The position numbers were made by a program, and so were the translations under genes. Under the pieces are notes generated by a model that did not search any database, had not been told where the DNA came from, and saw only the letters and a list, made by a program, of their open reading frames with translations. Shown here in pieces: positions 20,615 to 30,961 of a DNA stretch of 64,000 bases; position 1 is the stretch's first letter; each line of letters opens with the position of its first letter. The DNA is from Furcasterigmium furcatum (lineage: Eukaryota; Ascomycota; Sordariomycetes; Glomerellales; Plectosphaerellaceae), in assembly GCA_001599815.1 (NCBI GenBank), contig BCIA01000006.1:1304961-1368960 (forward strand), written 5' to 3'.

Positions 20615-23470
20615 TCAGCGCTCCGGGTCGTAGCACCCGCCCACGACGACCAGGTTCATCCGCGTAAAGCTCGTAGTCATGACCGGTGTCTTCTTGGTCG
20701 CGAACGCGCTGATCTGGTCCGGCGTGACCATGACCTCCTTGCCCTTCTTCTTTCCCGTGGCGGAGGACTGCGCGCCCGTACCGCCAGCTCCGGCAGCGGC
20801 AGCGGGCTGTGCGCCCTCTCCCTCCTGCGCGGGAGCGGCCTGCGCCCCGGCGGCGGCGGCCTTGTGGCCCTCGGCGGGCATGTCGACGTCCCAGAGGCGG
20901 ACGGTGCCGTCCTGGCCGCCGGAGACGAGGACGTTGGACTCGACGCTGAAGTCGAGATCCCAGATGCCGCCCTTGCCGTGGCCGCGGGAGCGCTTGATGC
21001 GCGTGCCCTTCTCGATGTCCCAGAAGAAGATGCTGCCGCCGGCGTCGGCGCTGGCGAGGATGCGGCCGTTGGGCGCGCACTTGAGCGAGGAGATGTACTC
21101 TGTGTGGCCGGCGAAGACGCGCACGCAGGTGCCCGTGACGACGGACCACATGCGGATGGACTTGTCCGTCTCGTCCGAGGCGGTGAATACGTACGTGCCG
21201 TTCGGGTGCCAGGTGATGGCGGAGATGCTGGTGTCGTGGCCGACGAGGAGGCGCTGGGCGGAGGCGTGGTCCTGCATCCAGATGCGGGCGGTCTTGTCCC
21301 ATCCGCCCGAGAGGAAGTAGTGCCCGTGGGGGCCCCAGGAGACGCGCATGACGGGGCCGTCGTGGCCCTTGTAGATGCAGAGGCAGGTCCAGAGCTCGAG
21401 GGACCAGAGGCGGATCTGGCCGTCTCCGGACGAGGAGAGGAGCAGCTTGGGGCCGAGGTCGGTGGAGTTGTTGCTGGAGGCATGAGACTCGTGGCTCGCG
21501 ATGCCGTCTGAGAAGGCCACGCTGTAGACTGGGCCGAAGTGTCCGATGAGCTTGCGGTTGCTGACCTTGAGGTCCTTCTCGTGGGGGACCTTGGTCTTCA
21601 GAGCCTTGCCTTCCATGTGCCAGACGCGGATGTACGAATCTGTGGTGCCGACGGCAACGAGCTCGTGGTCATTGGAGAAGTCGATGCAGGCGACGCTGGG
21701 AGTCGTTGTTAGTACTTTCAGGAGAGAAACGGGTCTGGAATCGACTCACCTTCCCAGGCTGTTGTGGAAAGTGAACATGCAGGCACTGACGGGAACGCCC
21801 AGCCCTCCGGTGCGGCCCTCGATTTTGAAGCGATCGCGGTTCTCCCGCACCTTGGCCATCTCCATGGCGACATCGCGGGCGCGCGAGGGCGGGAGAGGCA
21901 GCTCGGCCCTGCTGGGTGCGTCCGCACTGTCCTCCCGCTTGATCTTCTGCTCAAACTCATCCAGGAGGGAGGTCTTTCCCTCGGGGGGAGGGTTGCGCTG
22001 ATCCTCTTCAGCCAGCTCGGCACGCACATCTTCGCGAAGGTCTTCCTCCATGGGGAAGGGCCCGAGGCGCAGGGCCACGCTCTTGTCGAGCATGTCCTTG
22101 TTGGAAACGCCGATGGACACTCCGGGAATGCCTTCATGTTGGTCGATCTCCTGGAGGCTTCTGCCCTGGGCGCGAAGCCAGATGGCCTCGAAGCTGAAGG
22201 GCTCAATAGGGCCTCGTGCGGTCGAGTCGACAGAGCAATAGGTCTGGAGAATGTAGGTAATGACAGCACCGCAGTTCTCCGTCTCCCGGTCGAGGAAGTG
22301 GAGGAGGTTCCCTAGGACGTGCTGGTTAAGCGGGATGCGGAACTTGTTCTCGCGGTAGAGCCTGGCGACGCTGTTTTCCTTCAGTTGCTGGGGAAGTGTG
22401 ATAGTGGCGAAAGTCTTGAGGTCAGAGCCATGGCTGCCTTCGAAAAGAGGTGTGAAGGTTTTAAGGATGGTCTTGGACTCCTCGACGTAGCCCTGGTCGA
22501 CGAGGTCCATCCACGAGTAGACGAAGACGGGCCACAGGAGCTTGCCAAGTTCGAACTGGGATAACGTTAGCCGAGTAGACGAGTGGACGAAAATGTTGGC
22601 CTGCCTTGTAGATGTCCAGATTGCCCTCTATCCAATCCTTCAGAATGTTGATCGCGTGCCTGTACCTCGACGGTCCCTTGTCCTCGATGCGAGTGTGAAT
22701 GGGCCTGCCATCAGGGCCGAGATGGCTAGACTCCTGGCGGAAGACATGCTCGGTCTTGGTGAAGCCCCTCTTCAACAGGTAGTCGGTGACCTAGTGAGAG
22801 GTTAGTGATGCTCAAACACGTGTGGAGCGCAAAAACAAGAGAGTCTGCAGTGAGTCAAACCCAGTCGCTACCCGAGGGAGGGCCGGAGGAGATGGGAGTC
22901 TCATCCCGCTGGGGATTGTCGCCTTGGCCTGGCATGGTGTTGTTGCTGATTTTCGTTTGCAACTGGTGATGATGCCAAGGGCGATGAGGTACGTGGAGAG
23001 GAAGACAAGGAAATGGGGAGGGGGAGGCGGGCTGAAGTGTTGATGCGCAAGTTGTCGCAGGGTCGCGAAAGGCGTTTGTTTCGAGGTTTGGGATAGGGGA
23101 GGGGGAGAAGTAGGCAAGGCAGGATAGAAAGCATGAGCTTGGATCGACCAGGAACTGGATGGGTGAGGCTCGCAATTCCGTGTGTCGCGCGTTACACGAC
23201 TGCCCGCCGGAGCCCGTGACACTCAAGTATGTTCAAAGGAAGGAACAACGCGCGGCACCCCTGGGGCTTTCTTTCTCTTGTTTGCAAGAAAACGTCAAGA
23301 TGCGGTGAATCGCAACCACTTACAATTTGGTTAAGGTTCTGATTCGACATGGGCTGCGTCGATCCCGTCGTCGCCCCGGCGCCGGGCGTCACGGGCTGCG
23401 CACCGGCAGACGGTGTCTGAGCCGCACCGCCGGCCGCACCCGCCGTCCCCTGCGGTCCAACGCCCGACAT
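20615..23470 (-). CDS. taf5: TFIID subunit TAF5 (WD40)
   Basis: 739 aa from four exons on the minus strand: 23470-23324, 22790-22605, 22555-21750 and 21695-20615. A LisH motif (NQNLNQIVTDYLLKRGF) is followed by the TAF5 N-terminal domain (residues about 90-225; DIYK-FELGKLLWPVFVYSW) and a C-terminal WD40 propeller (about 380-700) with repeats such as GHFGPVYSVAFSDG, GHDGPVMRVSWGP and GGQDGTVRLWDVD. It is a scaffold of TFIID and, in fungi, SAGA. Intron 1 is 533 nt, long for this genome. Intron 2 (22556-22604, 49 nt) starts with GC, not GT; only this splice joins IYK to FELGKLLWP as in the family. An Ala/Pro/Gly-rich insert lies after the last repeats. The gene diverges from med11. Confidence 0.93.
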
Positions 23471-24069
23471 GTCGGCGGCTTGTTGGAGCGGCTCTCAGCC
23501 CCGTCTGGTCGAATGCTTCGTACGACGCGATACTACGCGGGATCTCCCTCTCGTAGTGGTGCTGGCATGTCGCGCCCGAGGGCGGCAATTTGGACTTTGA
23601 GGCGAAACTCGTTGGCGGATCGGATAGAGTGCTGGTAGTTATATATCGGAATGAAAGCGCGGGATGTCGTATAGCCGCAGGGCGGTCTTGTGATGCCGAA
23701 GTGATGATGATGAGATGTGTGGATGATGGATGAGTGAGGCTCGGATGCAAGGCTGAGGATACAATTTCTCCACAGCGAACGACGCTATGGGTGGCACGTG
23801 CGCTAATCCGATAGTCCGATATATCTCTGACGCTCTAATCGGGGTATCCATCTAGCGCAACGTCTTCATTCATCTATTCGATTTCTCTCCATTGTTCACT
23901 CCTTGGTATCTCTCTATCCGCGTCACAGCACCTTCACCAGACATCTCATCAACACCACACGAAACTCATCCCAACTTCAAGCAAGACATCAGACAAATCA
24001 AAGCTGCTCCTACAGAAACAACTCCCAGGCCAAACATCTCACAACCAGCCACCCCAACCCCCCAGCAAC
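23471..24069. promoter_or_regulatory. Divergent promoter, taf5 / med11
   Basis: 599 bp shared by two Pol II machinery genes. An E-box CACGTG is at 23795-23800, close to repeated CCGATA/CTAATC motifs at 23802-23841. No coding potential is seen. Confidence 0.4.
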
Positions 24070-24744
24070 ATGTCTGACCCCGACGACCCAATGTCCGGCA
24101 CCTCGCAACCCCAACCTGATCCCCAACCTCAACCACCCTCAGAGACATTCACCCCCTTCACCCTTGAAGAACGCATCTCCCAACTCTCCGAAATTGACAA
24201 GGCAAGTCGCTCTCCGCTCCCCCCTTCCTTATTCACAACTAACACCCCCCAGAACATCGTCTCCCTAATGTCTCACACCGCCCAGGCCCTCGGCGCCCTG
24301 GGCCCCCAGCCCCCCTCAACCCCCCAGCCCGCGCAGCTCGAAACCTTCAAGTCCCACATGAACTCCCTCCTCGACACCCTCCACGACGTCGACGTCCACA
24401 TGAAGCGCCAGATCCTCGGCCTCGAAGAAGCGGGCATCATCCGCCTCCAGCGCGCCGCTGCCGACCCCGCCGCCGCAGCAGCAGCAGGCGCAGCGGGAAG
24501 TCACGCTTCCGCCCCGGCAGTCCCCGGCGCCGCGCCGCCACGGCCTGAATCCGCCGTCCGCGCGTCGCTGGAGCCGAACGGCGTCGGTTCCATCGGCGGG
24601 CTGGACGTCGGATGGCTGAACAGCAGGAACAGCAAGGTCGAGCGGGACATGGAGGCCGAGCTGTGGGGGAAGATGAGGGCGTTTCTCGAGGATTACGAGA
24701 AGACGGCGGAGAAGGGGGACGCACCAGCGGCGAAGGAGGGCTGA
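24070..24744 (+). CDS. med11: Mediator complex subunit 11
   Basis: 207 aa from exons 24070-24201 and 24253-24744. The 51-nt intron starts GCAAGT and ends CAG: a GC-AG intron with otherwise perfect donor (AAG|GCAAGT). Its length is a multiple of three with no stop, so an unspliced message would still be open and add 17 residues. The Med11 core is clear: LEERISQLSEIDK-NIVSLMSHTAQALGAL, then FKSHMNSLLDTLHDVDVHMKRQILGLEEAGII. A low-complexity Ala/Pro segment is followed by a helical end containing WLNSRNSKVERDMEAELW. Med11 pairs with Med22 in the Mediator head. The gene sits back to back with taf5. Confidence 0.85.
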   Translation: MSDPDDPMSGTSQPQPDPQPQPPSETFTPFTLEERISQLSEIDKASRSPLPPSLFTTNTPQNIVSLMSHTAQALGALGPQPPSTPQPAQLETFKSHMNSLLDTLHDVDVHMKRQILGLEEAGIIRLQRAAADPAAAAAAGAAGSHASAPAVPGAAPPRPESAVRASLEPNGVGSIGGLDVGWLNSRNSKVERDMEAELWGKMRAFLEDYEKTAEKGDAPAAKEG

Positions 24745-25468
24745 TTCCAAATTCTCGGGGTTCACATATTAGAAGGCGTTTACGGGGGGCATGGTCAGCA
24801 GTCGAGCTCGGCCAAAAGCATGCAATGAATTTCACGATGATTACAGTCACGCAATATTCTAGACAAGTGCAGCGGGCAAAGTGTCTCATTGACATCGTAA
24901 GAGGTAGCGACCCAGCTGCCAGTCAGGCGCGCCGGACTACCTTGGAGGTTCAGTGGAAAAACTAGAGTCTGCCACCCCCTCCCATCTCGGTTCCTCGCAC
25001 ATCCTCCCGCCAGCCTCCTCACGCGCGCCCTCCCCCTCTCCCGACCATCCCCTGGTGTAGAACGAATGTGGTATCCTCTCCCTCAACTCCGGAAAAACAA
25101 ACATGATGGAGTAAAACAGAAAACTGGCAAATAAATGGTAAAACAACAAACAGCTCGCAAACCCTTGTATGCATGGGGTGTTGAATAATATGGTGTGTAT
25201 ATGTATCATGTGGATCGTCCGCCTCATCTCACCGGGCCGGGGGCCGTCAGGCACCGCCGCGGCCTCGTTATATGCGTATCTCGCCGTCTCGGAAATGCAG
25301 AGAGAAATGGTGTCATCAACTAAAACATCTTGGTCATGATTCCTGTGTGCTTGCCCCTGGAAGAGAGCACCGCAAGACAGGACGTAGGGCCTGGGAAACG
25401 AAAAGAGAAAGGTAAGAAAGGTGTTGAAACAGACCAAGCACCACGCTGACGCGGAGACAGCGTTGGTG
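24745..25468. other. Convergent 3' region, med11 / J-protein gene
   Basis: 724 bp; AT-richer around 25080-25200. 3' UTR-like only. Confidence 0.4.
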
Positions 25469-27325
25469 CTAGGCCCAGCCGGTGGCCGGTTCCCGGTAGC
25501 TGTACTGAACGTCGCTGGGAGAGTAGGCTTGTTGCGTCTTGATCTTGCCTGGGATATAGCCGCCACTGCTCGAGTACGCAGAGTCGCGCGACGGCATCGG
25601 CGGGCGAACCTCGGCGGTACGCATCTCGTAGGGTTGGTAGTAGGTCGCACTCTTGGACTTCCGGGAGGGCGGCGACGCGTCCTCTGGGTGGTAGTAGGGA
25701 TCCATCGGGGCTTGGATCGGAATCGTCCGGCCCTCCTTGACATGGTACCGGTATGCGGATCCCCCACGAGCGGGCGGGTAGTCGGCCGGCATGGGCACCA
25801 CTTCGGGCGAACGGGTCCTGTGACGGCGGTCGGCGCGGCGGCTTGACTCGTACCTTCGATCGTCCTCCGAGTCTTCTTCCTCGGAAAGGACCTGCGGCTG
25901 GAGCCTTGAACGATCCCGCCCGCGCGGTTCCCGGGTCTCGCGACCGGTGTACTCGCCGGGGTAGTGGTATGTCGACGATCGTGAAAGCGAGGGCTGTGCC
26001 GGTGGGGCCCGGGCAGCCTCCTCCTTCATGGTGTGAGCCCGAGAGAGCTTGTGGTGATGAGGTGGTGAATCCGGGACCCTAGGAGGCGTGGAACCAGCCT
26101 TGGCAAACGCAGGAACATGTCGACTTGCAGGGTCGATAATGATCGGGGTAGCGTCGGTGTATTCCTTGGGCCCAGAGGAGGACTTCTTGTGACTTGACTT
26201 TTCCCTCGACTTGGGGGTATCCGAGGAGCGCCTGGCAGATGGTTTAGCAGATGATCGGAGGGGACGGTCCTCGTCGGTTGCTTCTTCGACCGAGACGGGG
26301 GGCGCGAACGGGGCTTCCTGGGCCGTGGGTGGCGTCGGGACCGCGACTGGAGGGATCTGTGCGTACCGGTCACTGTATTGATCTTGGAAGGTGTTGGAGC
26401 GGCTCAGAGACGGAGGGTTGGGCGCCTTGGACCGCGAAGCGTTGATGTACTGGGCGGCGGCCATCATGAACTGAGCGGACTTGTCCGAGACCCCGGACTC
26501 ATCTCGAGCAAGCTCGCGGGGCGTCGACCTCTCGCGCTCCCGAGTCTCGTGCTTCTTGGAAGAGGAACTCGACTTCTTCTTGTCCGACTTGGAGGAACGG
26601 ATGGGCTCCTCGTCGTCGTAGACGGCGTAGGAGGCTTCCCTGTGACTGCGCTTCTCCTCTGTGTCCTTCTTCCGCTGCTTCTTCTGCTTCAGCTCCTTCT
26701 CCGCACGAAGCCGCTCCTTCTCCTTCTTGTCTGCCGCACGCATCAGTCGTTCTTTCTCTTCCCGGTCTTCCATTCTACGTCGCCTGTCTCGATCTCGCAG
26801 CTCCTCCTCGCGCTTGGACTGCTTCTCCTCGTAGGGTTGGCTGCGGCGTGAGCTGCGGGACACGTCCTCGTAGTGTCGGGCCGCTGCGTAAATGTCTTCC
26901 TCGTAGGAACGAGAGGCCGACGGCGGGTATTGCGAGTAGATCTTGGTCGTCGGCGGGGGAGGGGCCCGCGAGCTGGACTTGGCCCTGTAGGTATCTGATC
27001 GTGGTTCTGCGTATCGTACATCGTAGTGGGTGGCGGTGGGCGTCCGGGGGACGGAGATGTTGGCTTCGCCCTTGCTCCGCTTCCTGAGTTCCATCAACTT
27101 GACTTTGTCATCGTACTCTTGGCGCTTTTCTTCATCGCTCAAAATGCCGTATGCTTCATTGACCTTCTGGAACTTCTTTGATGCGGCCTCCTTGGCTTCC
27201 TCGCCCTGAACCTTGTCGGGATGAAATTCGAGGGCGAGTTTCCTGAATGCCTTCTTGATCTCGGCGGTCGTCGCCTCCTTCGTGAGCCCAAGGGCATGAT
27301 AGGGACAATTCGCAGCGTCCGTCAT
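25469..27325 (-). CDS. J-domain (DnaJ) protein with long disordered tail
   Basis: 618 aa, single exon. The J domain occupies residues 6-75 (YHALGLTKEATTAEIKKAF, the essential HPD in EFHPDKVQG, and KFQKVNEAYGILSDEEKR), so it should stimulate an Hsp70 ATPase. There is no Gly/Phe region and no zinc finger, which makes it a class C co-chaperone. Residues about 155-290 are very rich in Glu/Arg/Lys (likely coiled coil). The rest is Ser/Pro/Arg-rich with many Tyr near the C-terminus (YSPSDVQYSYREP). The client or site of action is not evident. The upstream 3.6 kb has no recognisable gene. Confidence 0.88.
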   Translation of the reverse strand: MTDAANCPYHALGLTKEATTAEIKKAFRKLALEFHPDKVQGEEAKEAASKKFQKVNEAYGILSDEEKRQEYDDKVKLMELRKRSKGEANISVPRTPTATHYDVRYAEPRSDTYRAKSSSRAPPPPTTKIYSQYPPSASRSYEEDIYAAARHYEDVSRSSRRSQPYEEKQSKREEELRDRDRRRRMEDREEKERLMRAADKKEKERLRAEKELKQKKQRKKDTEEKRSHREASYAVYDDEEPIRSSKSDKKKSSSSSKKHETRERERSTPRELARDESGVSDKSAQFMMAAAQYINASRSKAPNPPSLSRSNTFQDQYSDRYAQIPPVAVPTPPTAQEAPFAPPVSVEEATDEDRPLRSSAKPSARRSSDTPKSREKSSHKKSSSGPKEYTDATPIIIDPASRHVPAFAKAGSTPPRVPDSPPHHHKLSRAHTMKEEAARAPPAQPSLSRSSTYHYPGEYTGRETREPRGRDRSRLQPQVLSEEEDSEDDRRYESSRRADRRHRTRSPEVVPMPADYPPARGGSAYRYHVKEGRTIPIQAPMDPYYHPEDASPPSRKSKSATYYQPYEMRTAEVRPPMPSRDSAYSSSGGYIPGKIKTQQAYSPSDVQYSYREPATGWA

Positions 27326-30300
27326 GTTGGCGGTCTGGGGTTGGGAAGACGGTCGGAGGGTGGGTGAGAGGGTGCGGCGAGCGGACAGTCAAGTCGTCGT
27401 CGCGAAGGGATGGGCCCGCTGCAGATATTGAGCGAGCGTCGAATATGCTATTGCATATGCGCGGCGGTCGAGTCTGACGAGGCGGTGCAAGCCCCTTTGG
27501 AATTCGAGGGAGAACTGCCAACAACTACAATGGCAATGTGAACGAGGGAAATGGACGACGCTGGCTCAAAAGAATGTGCCAGGGCTGTCGAGAAGGTTGG
27601 AGATGGTAGGATGGCGTCGGACGGGGGGCGAAGGTGATGGCGAAGGTCCAAACCTCGGGTCGTTGCTCCTCTCACAGGTGCAACGAGGCGGAGTGGGCGG
27701 TGGTGAAGGCGAGTTGGACAGTGAGACGGGGTTCAGGCTGGGAACCTGATGAGGTCACGGTCCAGACAGGTTCCAGTCTCCTGAGAAGAACCGGGGCTGG
27801 GGTGTGCTGATTGGGTGAGGGCCCCCCGAAAGAGCGGGCTGGTTAGGGGTCGAGAAGGAGGGGGGGAGGCGAACGTGATGGAGGGCGATGCGGAGACGAG
27901 ACTCTTTGGATGGCAGACCAGCTGGATACCGGTCGGGGGTCTGTGTGTTGGTCGGTGGCCCTGGACTGAGACAGGCCGTTCCCTTGGCTGATGGGGGGTG
28001 AGGAGGAGTCGTGATGCCGATGTTAGGACGTTTGGTATAAGGGGTCGCTCAGTGGATGAGCGAGTTTTAGCGACCAATGCTTGGGGCGGGAGATGCGCGA
28101 ATTCGAGCGGCGGCGGGCGACGGCGGCGGCGGTCGTACCCGTGGTCAAGTGTCCGGATGCGTGGAGGATCCCTGTCGTTCTGTGTGATTCCACGGCGCTT
28201 CAGGGGGGTGGGCTTCCAGTGTCGATGCTTCCGTAACCAGCGGAGTCCGAGCAGGCGAAGCGCTGGGGTTAATGTAATGCCTGTGCTGGCCAGCGGCAGA
28301 GGGACGGATGTAAGAACGAAGGATGTGGGGGGCGACTTTAGAACCCCGTGGCCAAGGGTTGCGGAGGATTGCGTGGGCGTGAGGAACGACAGGCGATTAG
28401 GGGGCGGGCGACGGAACCAAAGAATGAACAGTTGCTCTCGCGATGCTGATGAATGAGGCCAGAAGGGGCGCGGGCGATGGCTGGGCCCGCGGGGGTCCGG
28501 GGCTCGGGCTTCTCGGGAGGAATCGCCAGTGAGGTGACGAATGGGTTGACGCTGCGCCTCGTCGAAAGCGACAGAGATGGGTAGAAGAAAGACGAAGAAG
28601 CCGGGCGAGGGCAGGCAGGTCGATTTGCTCGCCGAAAAGGATTTCGGGGAGGCGAAAAGTGCAGAGGTTTTGAGAGGTCAGAAAGTCACTGACACGGGCA
28701 AGACTCTTGCCCTTCTAGTCAGGTCTTAGCGGAGCAACCAGCGGGTTGGAGTGCTGGTTAAGTGTGCCGGCGTTGACGATAGGACGGTCTTCGAATCAGA
28801 GTTGGCCCGGCCCGATTGGCTCAGGGGAGGTACCTGAATGTCCTCGTGCCCGTGGTGGCAAACGGCCGTACCTGACGAGAGGATACCGAAAAGGGGAACG
28901 ATCGGGGAGAGGCTTCCACATGCAGTCGAGAAAGCTGATGGGATGGCGCGCTAAGTTTGTGGTTGCACTTTGAGGATACCGGAGGGATGGAAAAGTGCCA
29001 TGTAAGGCGCCAGGAGGCCGAATGGCGAGGAGGGCGAGCTGAGGCGACGTTTTGTTTGGGAGTCGGGCGCGATAGACTCGGCTGCGTTGCTCGGGGCATT
29101 CGAGGCGGTATCACTCTGGATCGCGCGGTAGTCAGTATGGGGCATCGACTGGGGGCTCGATGAGCCAGGGTGGTGAGCGTGGTGAGGCGGCCGACGATAT
29201 GGCGGTGAACGGGGTCGTCGTCGGATACCCAGACAGCCCCAGCGTGACCAGGACGGAGCAATGCGCGCCTGCTGCGCCGTATGTTTGATAATGTTTGATT
29301 TGACACTATGGACCCGCGAAGCCGTACGATGTGGGCTCGACGATGGAGGTTGATCTCCTCGATCACCGCGAGTGCGCACTTGGTATTAGTCGATGGGCCG
29401 ACGAAGGAGGCCGGTGATATCAACGGCCAGATGGCGTGACCAAACAGGCGATGCCAGCAAAGAGGGACGGGTTCTGCCAATGCGTCGGGGTAGCGAATAG
29501 ACGACGCTTGGTCTGCAGCTGGGTCAGAGTGGACGTGATAGTCGGCCGACCGCGTGCGTGTTGCATGTCGTTGGTCTGTTATTGGGGGTCACTGGGAGGG
29601 TCTGACCAACTGCAGACAGAGCTGGTGGACTAGCTGCAGGGCCCAGAGTGATGGTCTCACGATCGGACTGAGGGGCAGAGGGGCGTCAGAGGGGCCTTGG
29701 GCCAAGGAGGCGGCCCTGTCCTGTCCTGTCCTGGGGGATCAAGGGATCTTGGTCGGATAATATGGGATGGATCGCAGCCGATGCGGCCGAGGGGTTGGCG
29801 GGGAACAGGCCGAGTCTGGCGTAGTGCTGGCGAAGTCTCGCGTCGTCGTGGCTTAGAGTTGCTGCGGGCTGATGCTTGAGGGAGCTGAATGTCCCCTTGT
29901 GGGTTCTTGTTCAGGTGGTCGAGGCAGACGAAGAACGAAGAGGCCCAGAATCAGTTGTGGATTGGGAGAGGTTTACGAGGAGTTACGAGTGCTGAACCTC
30001 AATCGGGCAGTCAGTCAGCCAGACAGGACTCTGAGTAAGAAAGTCGGCAACCCCGAGAGGGAGGCTCCTTCCTGTGCTTGGTCAATGTCTCCGAGATGCG
30101 CCTGCCTGCTTCTTCCATGCCTCAGGTACCTCCCTCGCATCGGGCAACATCTGGCAGTCACGGGGTCAACCCGATGCATCTGCAGCGGTCCTTCCCGGGC
30201 GTTTCCATTTCCAGCTTCCATTACTTCTGGGTCCTGACTTTCTTACACCTTCATCTCACCTTCCAACGACACTGATTACTTGAAATCAGCCTTGTCCCTC

Positions 30301-30961
30301 AATTCTGATGTCCTCAGCGCTTCTCGAAGAAGCACTCTCTGCGCCCACCGTTGGTTGTGGCGCCCGGCTGTGGCTCCTCTGTTCTTTTTTTGACCTCCCC
30401 CCTGCCAAACCCCCGGGGCGCAGCACATCTCAAGCCCCATCGCGACACCACAGCCAGGACCAGCTTCAGGCATGTGTCACATCTCCAGCCGCCCAGAAAC
30501 CCAGTGAACTCGCCTTGACTGGCAATGAATTCAAGAAAGCGATCGTGGCTCAAGGCTCTGGCCCCCGATGGCGCTCTCCTTATCTCCTACATCTATCCAT
30601 AGATCTGTTCACGGCGGCCCGGTGCCGGGACCTGCAGCCAAGCGCGGCTCTGTCCTACGAGGAGAATGCTCTGCCTTCGCCAGGATGTCGTAAATAGTAT
30701 ACCGCGGGCGAAGATGTGTTTCTCGCGATGACTTGGGTCCCCGAGATGCAGCCTTGTGGATGTTTGTCTGTTTGATGTTGCTACTTATACATTACTTCGA
30801 CGCCTCTTGTTCACAGGTATCTCATGTTTCTCACTGTATGCCCAACACTAATCTTCCGTACGACTTCCACAAATTCTTAGAGTATCTACATCAGCCATTT
30901 CATACGGACCTGTTTATTATTACGACACCTGATACATCTGGTTCTGCAACAAAACATCACC
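27326..30961. other. 3.6-kb interval without recognisable gene
   Basis: Open frames up to about 220 codons occur (minus 28821-29480) but read as Arg/Pro/Ser-rich noise. Small features are three tandem GTCCT units near 29716-29733 and an AT-richer last 200 bp before the Hsp70-like ATG. It could hold a long promoter/leader of the J-protein gene or a non-coding RNA; I cannot show either. Confidence 0.4.

Noticed and set aside
28821..29480. 219-codon minus-strand frame in the large gene-poor interval
   Set aside because: Arg/Pro/Ser-rich with no recognisable motif or splice support; kept only as part of the interval description.
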